A stretch of 39,459 nt of DNA from Candidatus Aenigmatarchaeota archaeon (GTDB lineage: Archaea; Aenigmatarchaeota; Aenigmatarchaeia; CG10238-14; SCSR01), in NCBI GenBank assembly GCA_014238095.1, contig JABABT010000025.1, positions 1-39,459 on the forward strand, given 5' to 3'. Below are positions 1-6,881 of the stretch, piece by piece. The position numbers were made by a program, and so were the translations under genes. How positions within the stretch are numbered: the first letter of the stretch is position 1; every line of letters begins with the position of its first letter. The notes beneath the pieces were generated by a model that saw nothing but the letters and a program-made list of their open reading frames with translations, had not been told where the DNA came from and ran no database searches.

Positions 1-127
1 AATTAATATTACAATTATGTAAAATTATTGGTAAATAATAAGAATCTTTATAATGAAGATTTAACTTATTATGTTCTCCATATTTTTCCATATTTAATTC
101 TTTTTTATCCCAATTATCTGATCTCAT
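1..127 (-). CDS. Partial hypothetical protein, cut by the window edge
   Basis: An ATG on the minus strand at 127 opens a frame with no stop up to base 1, giving about 42 N-terminal residues that begin MRSDNWDKKELNMEKYGEHN. The rest lies outside the window. The composition (Lys, Asn, Tyr, His rich) resembles neighbouring proteins of this A+T-rich genome. No motif is recognisable and I cannot name a family. A 16-base palindrome lies 11 bases upstream of the start. Being short and truncated, the frame could be fortuitous. Confidence 0.45.
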   Translation of the reverse strand, partial: MRSDNWDKKELNMEKYGEHNKLNLHYKDSYYLPIILHNCNIN

Positions 128-137
128 TATAATTTAG

Positions 138-153
138 AGTGTTTTAAAACACT
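138..153. promoter_or_regulatory. Perfect 16-base palindrome, possible operator
   Basis: AGTGTTTTAAAACACT reads identically on both strands and contains G:C pairs near its ends, so it is less likely to arise by chance here than an A/T-only palindrome. It lies just upstream of the truncated minus-strand gene starting at 127, where a repressor site would fit. The rest of 128-315 is A/T-rich with no other structure that I can support. Operator function is inference. Confidence 0.3.
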
Positions 154-315
154 TAAACATATTATTTTTTAAAAAAATCTAATTAAATAATTAAAAATTT
201 TATTAATTAAAATATTAAGGAATAATATTTTAAATTATTATTAATTGTTTAATTAAAATCATATACTAAAGATTTACATATTATTTAAATTTAATTTAAC
301 AAAATAAAATAATAA

Positions 316-1023
316 TTATAAAAATTTAGTTAATCCTGGTTTAATATTATCAGTATTAATGAAAACTATATCTTTATTCACTGGAAAAGAAACGTTATAA
401 ATAGGAATTGAATTTAACCAAGCTGTTTTAATACCAAAATGACTATGACCATGAATAACAATATTTGGTTTTTGATTATTGATTATATTTTCATAAGTTC
501 TTGATCCCATTGTAGAATAAAATTTTGGATTTTCTCCTTCTAATGTCTTAAATGTTGGTACATAATGCATTAATAAAATTTTAAAATCAGTTTTCATTTC
601 TCTTAAAATAGATTCTGTTAATTGTATACGTTTTTCATATATTTTTTCAATATCTGGTATGTTTATTTTTTGCCAACTTGTTGCTTGTTCTAAACTTCCA
701 GTAGTTCCAAAAATTCCTACTGATTTTCCTTTAATATCAATTTTAAATGATTCATCTTCAAGAAATTTAATATCTTTATATCTTTTCTTTACATCTTCTC
801 TAAAATTTGGTAATTCTGTATTTCCAAAACAAGAAATTATTGGACAATTAAACTTCCCAAATATTATATTATAAAATTTATCAAATTCACTTAAATTTCC
901 ATTATTAACAATATCTCCAGCTAATAAAAATAAATCTGGTTTTTCTATCATTTTATCTATAGATTTTAAAAAATTTTCATATCCTTTTGGAAAATGAATA
1001 TCACTTGTTGCTGCTATTAACAT
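316..1023 (-). CDS. Calcineurin-like metallophosphoesterase
   Basis: A 235-residue protein with the metallophosphoesterase metal-binding signature: D8-x-H10 (SDIH), G36-D37 (AGDIVNNG), G67-N-x-E70 (GNTE), H153 (MHYVP) and H191-G-H193 (HGHSHFG). These ligands bind a dinuclear metal centre that hydrolyses phosphoester bonds. The start MLIAATSDIH places the first motif at the extreme N terminus, as in the YfcE/MJ0936-type archaeal phosphodiesterases. The length fits a single-domain cytoplasmic enzyme. No signal peptide or membrane segment is visible. The substrate cannot be told from the sequence. The next gene upstream on the same strand ends 38 bases before this start. Confidence 0.85.
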   Translation of the reverse strand: MLIAATSDIHFPKGYENFLKSIDKMIEKPDLFLLAGDIVNNGNLSEFDKFYNIIFGKFNCPIISCFGNTELPNFREDVKKRYKDIKFLEDESFKIDIKGKSVGIFGTTGSLEQATSWQKINIPDIEKIYEKRIQLTESILREMKTDFKILLMHYVPTFKTLEGENPKFYSTMGSRTYENIINNQKPNIVIHGHSHFGIKTAWLNSIPIYNVSFPVNKDIVFINTDNIKPGLTKFL

Positions 1024-1061
1024 TATATATAAATTGATTTTAATTTAATTATATCTTTAAT

Positions 1062-1769
1062 TTATTTTTTTCTATGATTATATTTTACATATGGAATTTT
1101 ATTTATATTTAGATTATCATGCTCATTTGAAATTGATATTATTTCTGCAAAATTATTATGAAAATATATATTTTTTCCAATATCTCCAATTTTTTGTTTT
1201 AATTTATAATCTAGTGTTTTATAAAATGGTGGAACTTTCATATATTTTTGATTAGCTAAAATTATATTATTAGGATTTTTAAAATTTGAATCTCTTAAAT
1301 TACTATATAATTCTTCTTTATATTTTGAAAAATAATCACAAACTACTGTAGTAGCTATATTAATTTTATAATGATTAACATTTTTTAATTTTTCTTCTTT
1401 TTCAATAATTAGATTAGATAATTCTTTTGTTAATTTCTTATGGGTTTTTGGTTCATATTTATCTTTTCCAATTATAATTTCACTTTTTATTGTATTTTTT
1501 AATAATGTTTCATGAATATTTTCTGGATTATAATTAAGTATATCTTTTATTTGAAGATGTCCTAAACAAACTAAAAATCCTATATTTTGATTTGTTTTTT
1601 TATATAAAGGAGTAAATGATTCATAATTTTTTGGTATTTTATAATTATTCATATAATTTGGTTTTAAAACCATTTTAGGTATTGGTGTCTCATCAGCTAA
1701 AAATACATAATCATCTTTATTCCCTAATCTCTCAGAAAATAAATCTGAAACTAAATTTTTAGTTTTCAT
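1062..1769 (-). CDS. Hypothetical protein, 235 residues
   Basis: I do not recognise this protein. It is soluble by appearance, basic, without signal peptide, transmembrane segment or obvious metal site. It begins MKTKNLVSDLFSERLGNKDD. The middle part (about residues 95-135) is rich in Lys and Glu and likely helical, and the C terminus ends in the basic string YNHRKK. It reads in the same direction as the metallophosphoesterase with a 38-base gap, so co-transcription is possible. Codon use matches its neighbours, so it looks like a real gene rather than a shadow, but no function can be assigned. Confidence 0.6.
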   Translation of the reverse strand: MKTKNLVSDLFSERLGNKDDYVFLADETPIPKMVLKPNYMNNYKIPKNYESFTPLYKKTNQNIGFLVCLGHLQIKDILNYNPENIHETLLKNTIKSEIIIGKDKYEPKTHKKLTKELSNLIIEKEEKLKNVNHYKINIATTVVCDYFSKYKEELYSNLRDSNFKNPNNIILANQKYMKVPPFYKTLDYKLKQKIGDIGKNIYFHNNFAEIISISNEHDNLNINKIPYVKYNHRKK

Positions 1770-1867
1770 AATTAATTATAATATGTTAATTAATTATTTA
1801 TACTTATAATTAATCAAAATAAATGATTTAAAGCATAAATTTCAATTAAAGAATATTAATTTATATA

Positions 1868-1955
1868 GGGCGGGTAGCTTAGCCTGGTTGGAGCACAAAA
1901 CTTGCTTAATCGACTGATAATCGAGCGGCCGAGGGTTCAAATCCCTCTCTGCCCA
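1868..1955 (+). tRNA. tRNA-Ile(GAU) with a 13-nt intron between positions 27 and 28
   Basis: Acceptor GGGCGGG pairs with TCTGCCC (two G.U), discriminator A1955, D stem GCTT/GAGC, and T arm GAGGG-TTCAAAT-CCCTC. The anticodon loop CTGATAA gives anticodon GAU (Ile). Read straight through, the 5' side of the anticodon arm has 13 extra bases. Removing 1897-1909 restores a perfect 5-bp stem CTCGA/TCGAG. The junction is therefore C27^T28, not the common 37/38 site. CCA is not encoded. Pairing logic is described with the intron entry. Confidence 0.92.
1897..1909 (+). other. Non-canonical tRNA intron (27/28) with BHB motif
   Basis: Around these 13 bases a full bulge-helix-bulge can be drawn. The outer helix is GGTTG (1886-1890) with CGACT (1911-1915). 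The 4-bp central helix is GAGC (1891-1894) with GCTT (1904-1907, one G.U). The 3-base bulges are ACA (1895-1897) and AAT (1908-1910), and the loop is 6 bases. Cleavage after the second base of each bulge, the known archaeal endonuclease rule, releases exactly 1897-1909 and joins C27 to T28. The BHB uses D-arm and anticodon-stem bases, so it excludes the mature cloverleaf. Confidence 0.85.
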
Positions 1956-2059
1956 CTTAATTTTATAATAGATTTTATATGAATAATTTTAAAGAATTAT
2001 TATCATATTTATATAAATATAAAAATTATAAATATAGTTTATTATATATTTAATTAAAG

Positions 2060-2067
2060 TTTATAAA
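2060..2067 (+). promoter_or_regulatory. TATA-like box of tRNA-Glu
   Basis: TTTATAAA preceded by AAAG (a possible purine-rich BRE) is centred about 28 bases upstream of the first base of tRNA-Glu at 2092. That is the distance expected for an archaeal TATA box driving transcription from close to the tRNA 5' end. The region is A/T-rich, so position is the main support. Confidence 0.4.
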
Positions 2068-2091
2068 TTTCTATATAGAATTTATTATTAT

Positions 2092-2206
2092 GCTCCTATC
2101 GTCTAGTTCGGTCCAGGACTCAGCCCTTTCGATTGACTTCGAAAGTTTCGACATATCGGATGAGAGAAGTAAGGCTGCGACGCGGGTTCAAATCCCGCTG
2201 GGAGCA
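2092..2206 (+). tRNA. tRNA-Glu(UUC) with a 40-nt intron at 37/38
   Basis: Acceptor GCTCCTA pairs with TGGGAGC, discriminator A2206, T arm GCGGG-TTCAAAT-CCCGC, anticodon stem CAGCC/GGCTG. The mature loop CTTTCGA gives anticodon UUC (Glu). Forty extra bases (2132-2171) sit at the canonical 37/38 position. The BHB is complete: anticodon stem as outer helix, CTTT (2126-2129) pairing with GAAG (2166-2169), bulges CGA and TAA. CCA is not encoded. The intron holds further inverted repeats that could mask the anticodon. Confidence 0.93.
2132..2171 (+). other. tRNA-Glu intron (40 nt)
   Basis: Bounded by the BHB bulges CGA (2130-2132) and TAA (2170-2172). Inside it CGAAAG repeats, inverted, the exon string CTTTCG that carries the anticodon (2126-2131). 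There is also a local near-palindrome CGAAA-G-TTTCG. An alternative hairpin could therefore compete with the splicing structure. No open frame or endonuclease gene is present. Confidence 0.85.
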
Positions 2207-2222
2207 CTGACGTACATGTCAG
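2207..2222 (+). terminator. Stem-loop after tRNA-Glu
   Basis: CTGAC (2207-2211) pairs with GTCAG (2218-2222) around a 6-base loop. It starts immediately after the tRNA discriminator base and is followed by the T/C-rich run TTCCCTTTCCTTT. It may terminate the tRNA transcript or mark its 3' end for processing. Terminators in archaea mostly rely on T-runs, so the role of the stem is uncertain. Confidence 0.4.
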
Positions 2223-2362
2223 TTCCCTTTCCTTTATAAAAAAAAATTAATAAATAAATGGAAAATGGATTTAAAAATATTAATTGAAAAGAAAATAATT
2301 AATAATTACTATAAGAAATTTACTAAGATAAAGTATTTAAATATTAACTCCATTTTCTTATT

Positions 2363-2707
2363 ATGGGTATATCATATATGAAACCTATTTTTGAAAAAAC
2401 TAAAGTTGATATTAGATATATAGAAAATGAAAATAAAAATAAATCTATATCAATAGATAGTCTTGAAAATGAAAAAAAATATAATATTGAAATATCTTTT
2501 TTAAGAAATAGAAACGAAACAAAAAATGCTTATAATAAAGAAGAAATTATGAAATATAGAAATGAATTTTCATCAAATTATATTCATAGTTTATATAAAA
2601 AAGGTATGAAAGATTGTCAAATTATTGAATATATAGATAAATGTATGACTTTTTTAAAAAATAATGATATTATTAAAAAAGGGAAAATAGATTATTATAC
2701 AAAATAA
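2363..2707 (+). CDS. Hypothetical protein, 114 residues
   Basis: Not recognised. A charged, Lys/Asn/Glu-rich protein with no cysteine cluster or membrane segment. The middle contains a helical-looking stretch that ends YIHSLYKKGMKDCQIIEYID, where a pattern like 'Y.KG..D.QI..YI' suggests a small helix-turn-helix or coiled structure. ATG at 2363 is used; a second ATG six codons in (MKPIFEK) is an alternative. The next gene starts 36 bases downstream on the same strand, and the two probably form an operon. An upstream A/T-rich box TATTTAAATATT near 2334-2345 may be the promoter. Confidence 0.55.
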   Translation: MGISYMKPIFEKTKVDIRYIENENKNKSISIDSLENEKKYNIEISFLRNRNETKNAYNKEEIMKYRNEFSSNYIHSLYKKGMKDCQIIEYIDKCMTFLKNNDIIKKGKIDYYTK

Positions 2708-2743
2708 ATAATAAACATTTAAATTAAATAAACAATTATTCTT

Positions 2744-3370
2744 ATGAGAATTTTAGAAGATAAAATAAATTATAATAATATTAAATATTTTAAATTAATT
2801 AATGAAAATCAAAATTATATTCAAAATAAATTATATAAAAATTTGAATGAATATAAAAACAATTATAACTATGTAATAAATGAAATAGGAAAATATTATA
2901 TTAAAAATAATGAAAAAGAAAAACTTGAAACTATTGGATATAAAATTTACTCAATTTCAGAAAAAATTGAAAATGGAATAAAAGAATATTTAAAAATTGG
3001 TGAAGAATTAAATTATAAAAATCCTATTTATAATGAAAATGGAATAAAAGAAGATGAATATACATCACAATTAAAAAAAAATATAAGAAAAATTGAAAAA
3101 CTTGAACATAAATTAAATGAAGAAAAGATGAAGATGAAAAAAGATAGTGAAAGATTAAATAATCTTATTAAATCTGTTGATGAAATTTTTTATAATGTTA
3201 AAAATAATAAAACAATAACAAAAAATAAAGAAAAAATTGGAATTAATTTTAATTCATTTAATGAAGAAAAAATTGATATAAATGAAAAGAAAAATAATCA
3301 TAAAAATATATTAAGTATATTATTTGGATTTATTATAATAATAATATTTTATTCTTTTATATTTAACTAA
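2744..3370 (+). CDS. Tail-anchored coiled-coil protein, unknown function
   Basis: A 208-residue protein with long Lys/Glu/Asn-rich helical segments. The strongest coiled-coil candidate is about residues 105-150, with leucines and isoleucines spaced as in heptads. A single hydrophobic segment at about 188-207 (starting ILSILFGFIIIII) lies at the very C terminus. This layout predicts a cytoplasmic domain held to the membrane by a C-terminal tail. It follows the 114-residue gene by 36 bases, suggesting a two-gene unit. Its 3' end overlaps the convergent uL16 gene by 8 bases. The family is not recognised. Confidence 0.6.
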   Translation: MRILEDKINYNNIKYFKLINENQNYIQNKLYKNLNEYKNNYNYVINEIGKYYIKNNEKEKLETIGYKIYSISEKIENGIKEYLKIGEELNYKNPIYNENGIKEDEYTSQLKKNIRKIEKLEHKLNEEKMKMKKDSERLNNLIKSVDEIFYNVKNNKTITKNKEKIGINFNSFNEEKIDINEKKNNHKNILSILFGFIIIIIFYSFIFN

Positions 3371-3884
3371 CTTTAAATTCTATTTTAGTTTTAGGAGATA
3401 TTTTCAAACTTAATTTTTTTAAGGCTTTTTTTGCAATTTTAATATTTTCTTTATTCACTTGAACTCTAATCAATTTCTGACCAACTTTTGCTTGTATAGC
3501 TGTCCCTGTTGGTTTTCCAAAAGCATGAGCCATACCTTGTGAATAACGATCTGCTCCTGCACCTGTTGCAATTGGTTTTTCACGAATTACATGATGTGGA
3601 TAAGCAAGAATCTTCATAAAGAAACCTTCAGCAGTTAAATTATCTTCCAAAAATCTTGTAGCAACAATTCTTCCTGCTTCAACAGAATTATCACGAATTT
3701 GAACAGCTTCTTTTGAAATTAAATAAAATGTAGAATCAAATTTACCTTTTTTATTACCCATTTCAAATTGATGTGTTTTTGGAAAAGGAACTCCTTTTAC
3801 ATAAGATATTTTAGGTCTATGATGACTAACTCTAGTCCAAGGTCTTTCTATTTTTCTTACAACACGTCCTGGTCTTAAACCCAT
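3363..3884 (-). CDS. rpl10e: 50S ribosomal protein uL16 (L10e)
   Basis: 173 residues of the archaeal/eukaryotic L10e form of uL16, a large-subunit protein near the peptidyl-transferase centre and the A/P tRNA elbow. Recognisable parts are the N terminus GLRPGRVVRKIERPWTRVSH, the central PHHVIREKP, and the highly conserved SQGMAHAFGKPTGTA with GQKLIRV. The length is normal. The start ATG is preceded by AAGTGATTTT, the GTGAT-type ribosome-binding site common in this window. The gene stands alone, convergent with the tail-anchored protein on its 3' side and divergent from the histone-like gene. Confidence 0.97.
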   Translation of the reverse strand: MGLRPGRVVRKIERPWTRVSHHRPKISYVKGVPFPKTHQFEMGNKKGKFDSTFYLISKEAVQIRDNSVEAGRIVATRFLEDNLTAEGFFMKILAYPHHVIREKPIATGAGADRYSQGMAHAFGKPTGTAIQAKVGQKLIRVQVNKENIKIAKKALKKLSLKISPKTKIEFKVS

Positions 3885-4008
3885 AAAATCACTTTATAAA
3901 TTTTGTTTTTATTTGAATTTAAAGTTAATGTAATTTGTCTATAAAGTAAAGAAAATAATTATTTTATGGATAAATTAATTTTATGGGAAAATATACTAAT
4001 TATAAACC

Positions 4009-4016
4009 TTTAAATA
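4009..4016 (+). promoter_or_regulatory. TATA box of the histone-like gene
   Basis: TTTAAATA, preceded by AAACC, lies about 36-43 bases upstream of the ATG at 4052. A start site about 25 bases downstream would leave a short leader carrying the strong SD GGAGTGA (4039-4045). The same CTTTTAAATA/CCTTTAAATA box recurs before other genes in the window. Confidence 0.5.
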
Positions 4017-4051
4017 GGAAAATTGTTTATTATTTTTAGGAGTGATTTTAA

Positions 4052-4216
4052 ATGGCATTGTTTGTTAAATCGGCTATACGTTCTCAATTAAAAAATATGA
4101 GAGTAAGCCAAGAATTCTTCAAAGCTCTTGATAAAAATATTTCAGATAATCTAATAGCAGCAGTAGAAAGAGCTAAAAGTAATGGAAGAAAAACCTGTAG
4201 AGGATGTGACTTATAA
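4052..4216 (+). CDS. Short histone-fold protein (DUF1931-like), 54 residues
   Basis: A complete small gene. The protein starts MALFVKSAIRSQLKNMRVSQ and ends AKSNGRKTCRGCDL. It matches the histone fold: helix 1 about 4-14, loop MRVS, long helix 2 about 19-44 (EFFKALDKNISDNLIAAVERA), and the second loop GRKT. It then stops where helix 3 should begin, so it is shorter than typical archaeal histones (about 66-70). The layout agrees with DUF1931-type short prokaryotic histones. A strong SD (GGAGTGA) sits 6 bases before the ATG, and a hairpin terminator follows. DNA binding is inferred. The terminal pair of cysteines (C48, C51) is unusual. Confidence 0.82.
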   Translation: MALFVKSAIRSQLKNMRVSQEFFKALDKNISDNLIAAVERAKSNGRKTCRGCDL

Positions 4217-4221
4217 GTCAT

Positions 4222-4248
4222 AAGCCTCTTTCAGGCTTTTTATTTTTT
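4222..4248 (+). terminator. Hairpin plus T-run terminator
   Basis: AAGCCT (4222-4227) pairs perfectly with AGGCTT (4233-4238) around CTTTC. The stem is followed at once by TTTATTTTTT. It lies 5 bases after the stop codon of the histone-like gene and before the convergent DUF1512 gene. The T-run is on the plus strand, so it serves the histone-like gene. It has the appearance of a classic intrinsic terminator. Confidence 0.65.
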
Positions 4249-4270
4249 ATAAATTAGAAAAATATTATAT

Positions 4271-5485
4271 TTAATTATTCATTCCAGTAATTCTATTAAT
4301 AAATTTTCTTTTCTCTTGTTTTTCTTTTAATTCTTTTCTTCTTTGAATTTTAGAAATTTTTCTAATTAAAGGTTCAATTTTAATTGCTTCTTTCTTTGAA
4401 TTTCCTATTCCTGTACAATTTCCAACACCAATTATAATTATAGATCCCTTTTGTTTAGTATTTTTTATATTATCTTCAACAATTTCTAATACTCTAGGAA
4501 CTGTATTTAAAATTTCTTCACGCATTGGCATTATAGCTTCCTCATTACTCATTTTTACAACAATAGTATCAAGTGGTATATTTTTTACAGTTGAAATTCT
4601 TTCTATATGCTCTCTTTCAACACCTATACCACCAATAGCAACACCAACACCTTCAGCAATACTTCCAGTTTTTTCACCTTCAAATTTAGCAGATGCGTCA
4701 ATTGTTATTATTTTTGATATTTTATTTTTATTAAACAATTCTTGAACAGCAAATCCTAATTTTCCTAATCTACCACCTGGTCCTTTAGCACGTAAAATGA
4801 AAACATTTTTTCCTTTTATTTTCTTCTTAGCAAATAAAGTTTCATCATCTGCTATTTCTTTAGTTTTAGCATCTCCAATCAAATAAGATGCTATATGTGG
4901 TCCTATAGAATCTCCAACTGGCCAACCATTTGAAAATGCTTCTGTACCTTTTAACATAGCTTTAGAAATTTTCATAATTAATGGTAATTGCATTTGAAGA
5001 AGCATTGCAATTTGCAAATTTTTAGTTTTCTTAACAATTTCAACATAATGTCTTACAATTTTCATAATTTGATTTAATGATATTGCACCAGCAAGAGTCA
5101 TATTCATATTTGCTTTTTCTTCAGAACTTAATTTTGGAGCAACATTTTCAACAAAATATTTGAATCTTCTTTCACTTAGATTTGTTAAATGTTCTATTTT
5201 TTTCATAACTCCATAAGGATCCATACTTACTGGATTTATAACAAAAAAATTCATAAAATTCGAAATAGATTTTTTAATCTTTGAATTTGTACCATTTCCA
5301 GTTTTCTTTAAAGCAATATATTCTCCGGTTTTTGAAAATTGTTGTAATTGTTTTACTGTACGATCTAAATTAACAATTACTTGCATTAACATAAGTCTTG
5401 GATAAACAAAAATGAAAAGGAAAAATAATAGGAAAAAGAATATTTGAGATAAAAAATCTGTTCCTGTTCCAATTCCAAATACCAT
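4271..5485 (-). CDS. DUF1512 family membrane-anchored protein
   Basis: 404 residues matching the archaeal conserved family DUF1512, whose function is unknown. An N-terminal hydrophobic segment (about 9-30, DFLSQIFFFLLFFLFIFVYP) anchors it. The rest is cytoplasmic, with the conserved blocks NPVSMDPYGVMKKIEHL, GWPVGDSIGPHIAS and IIIIGVGNCTGIGN near the C terminus. The Gly-rich IGVGN...GIGN motif and repeated GVG strings suggest nucleotide or phosphate binding, but this is inference. The C-terminal 30 residues are very basic. It is convergent with the histone-like gene and divergent from the next gene, so it is probably transcribed alone. Confidence 0.8.
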   Translation of the reverse strand: MVFGIGTGTDFLSQIFFFLLFFLFIFVYPRLMLMQVIVNLDRTVKQLQQFSKTGEYIALKKTGNGTNSKIKKSISNFMNFFVINPVSMDPYGVMKKIEHLTNLSERRFKYFVENVAPKLSSEEKANMNMTLAGAISLNQIMKIVRHYVEIVKKTKNLQIAMLLQMQLPLIMKISKAMLKGTEAFSNGWPVGDSIGPHIASYLIGDAKTKEIADDETLFAKKKIKGKNVFILRAKGPGGRLGKLGFAVQELFNKNKISKIITIDASAKFEGEKTGSIAEGVGVAIGGIGVEREHIERISTVKNIPLDTIVVKMSNEEAIMPMREEILNTVPRVLEIVEDNIKNTKQKGSIIIIGVGNCTGIGNSKKEAIKIEPLIRKISKIQRRKELKEKQEKRKFINRITGMNN

Positions 5486-5542
5486 ATTAACAACTAATCT
5501 ATTTTAGTAAGTGATATATTAATTAATATGTATTAATTAAAT

Positions 5543-6283
5543 ATGATAAAATTGAAAAATATTTTTAATTCACCAAAGAAAATTCTTGGGAGTGTAATTA
5601 TCATTGGTATAATTATTTTAATATTATACTCTCCATCTATGGAAGATAATAAAAATTTATTTAATGAAAATTCATTGAATATAGAAAATAATAAATATTC
5701 TGGAATTTTTAATAAAATTTTTGAAAATGGTAAAAAAATAATTAATTATGAAAAAGATAAAGAAGAAATAATAAAAAATGATAATTTTGAATTTGAAATA
5801 AATATAGAAGGAAATCCTATTTTTGAATTTAGAGGAGTAAATATAAGTCTAAATATTATTGGTAATCATGAAACAATAATTAATAATATTATAGAAATTA
5901 ATTCTGAAAATGAAGAAATAGAATTTTCATTTAAAAATTTTGTAGGATTAATATCAATTAATGATAATTTGACACTTACTGGTATTACAGAAGAAATTAC
6001 ATTATCTAATAATCCATTAATATTAAAAAATAATGGAAATTTTGATATTATTTCTCAAATTACTCCTAAATCTTATATAATTGATGGAATTAAAATCAAT
6101 AGTATACAAATTTCTAAAATTAATGGTGATATTAAAAAAGGTGGAGATAGTAAATTTATTAGTGATTTGAATAATTCTACCATAAAAATTAATGATTTTA
6201 TAGGAAAAATTAGTTTTGATTCATCATACAAAATAGTTGGAAATTCTTCTTCTATTGAAAATGAAAATTTTAACCTAAAATAG
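5543..6283 (+). CDS. Membrane-anchored exported protein of unknown function
   Basis: 246 residues. A basic N terminus (MIKLKNIFNSPKK) precedes one hydrophobic segment at about 14-30, a signal-anchor. The remainder is acidic to neutral, Asn/Ile-rich and predicted to be beta-rich, with alternating hydrophobic residues (e.g. INIEGNPIFEFRGVNISLNI, LTLTGITEEITLSNNPLIL). It lacks cysteines. This suggests an extracytoplasmic beta-domain tethered to the membrane. No family is recognised. The start is 58 bases from the divergent DUF1512 start, so the promoters share that gap. Confidence 0.6.
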   Translation: MIKLKNIFNSPKKILGSVIIIGIIILILYSPSMEDNKNLFNENSLNIENNKYSGIFNKIFENGKKIINYEKDKEEIIKNDNFEFEINIEGNPIFEFRGVNISLNIIGNHETIINNIIEINSENEEIEFSFKNFVGLISINDNLTLTGITEEITLSNNPLILKNNGNFDIISQITPKSYIIDGIKINSIQISKINGDIKKGGDSKFISDLNNSTIKINDFIGKISFDSSYKIVGNSSSIENENFNLK

Positions 6284-6295
6284 ATATTAAAAAAA

Positions 6296-6305
6296 CTTTT
6301 AAATA
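6296..6305 (+). promoter_or_regulatory. TATA box of the NYN-domain gene
   Basis: CTTTTAAATA after an A-run lies 34-43 bases upstream of ATG 6339, followed by a leader with the SD GGAGAGTGAT. The identical box CTTTTAAATA occurs at 22811-22820 and a close form (CCTTTAAATA) at 4007-4016. I take it as the common promoter element of this genome. Confidence 0.5.
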
Positions 6306-6338
6306 TAGATTATCTGATTATTTTAGGAGAGTGATTAA

Positions 6339-6881
6339 ATGAGAATAATGAAAGAAGATAAAGAAGAAATGTCTAAAGATGAAAATTATTCATCAAATAA
6401 GAGAAGAGTTAATAAAAAAATAGAAATGACAAAAGTTAAACTGGATTCTGATGAAAAATCTGTAGCACTTTTTGTAGATGGTCCTAATATGCTTCGTAAA
6501 GAATTTATGATTGATTTAAGAGAATTAAAAAGAAGGGCTTCTAAATATGGTAGAGTAATTAGTGCTGAAGTTTTTATTAATCAGTTTGCACCTGAAAAAT
6601 TAATCGAGGCTATAATAAATGAAGGTTATAGAGTTGACATGACTTTAGCTGTTCAAGAAGACGATGCAAATGATGTGGATATAGCTGTTGCTACAGCCGC
6701 ATTAGAAGTAGCATTAACAAGAAATGATGTTGAATTCATTGCTCTTGCTACTAGAGATGCCGATTTCTTACCAGTAATACAAAAATCTAAAAAATACGGT
6801 AAAAAGGTCATAATATTTGGTGCTGAGCCAGGATTTGGTTCTAGTCTAAGACATGCTGCAGATTTCACTGAGGTAATGTAA
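6339..6881 (+). CDS. NYN-domain (LabA/DUF88-like) putative nuclease
   Basis: 180 residues. A charged N-terminal tail of about 40 residues is followed by a full NYN domain, a PIN-like RNase fold. Acidic and polar positions are in place: D47-x-x-N50 (FVDGPN), D112-x-D114 (NDVDIAVA) and D140-x-D142 (ATRDADF), then the late VIIFGAEPGFGSSLRHAADFT block. It matches the archaeal TIGR00288-type NYN proteins. RNA cleavage is a family-based expectation. The start is supported by GGAGAGTGATTAA before ATG. The stop codon sits in the loop of a strong hairpin. Confidence 0.85.
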   Translation: MRIMKEDKEEMSKDENYSSNKRRVNKKIEMTKVKLDSDEKSVALFVDGPNMLRKEFMIDLRELKRRASKYGRVISAEVFINQFAPEKLIEAIINEGYRVDMTLAVQEDDANDVDIAVATAALEVALTRNDVEFIALATRDADFLPVIQKSKKYGKKVIIFGAEPGFGSSLRHAADFTEVM

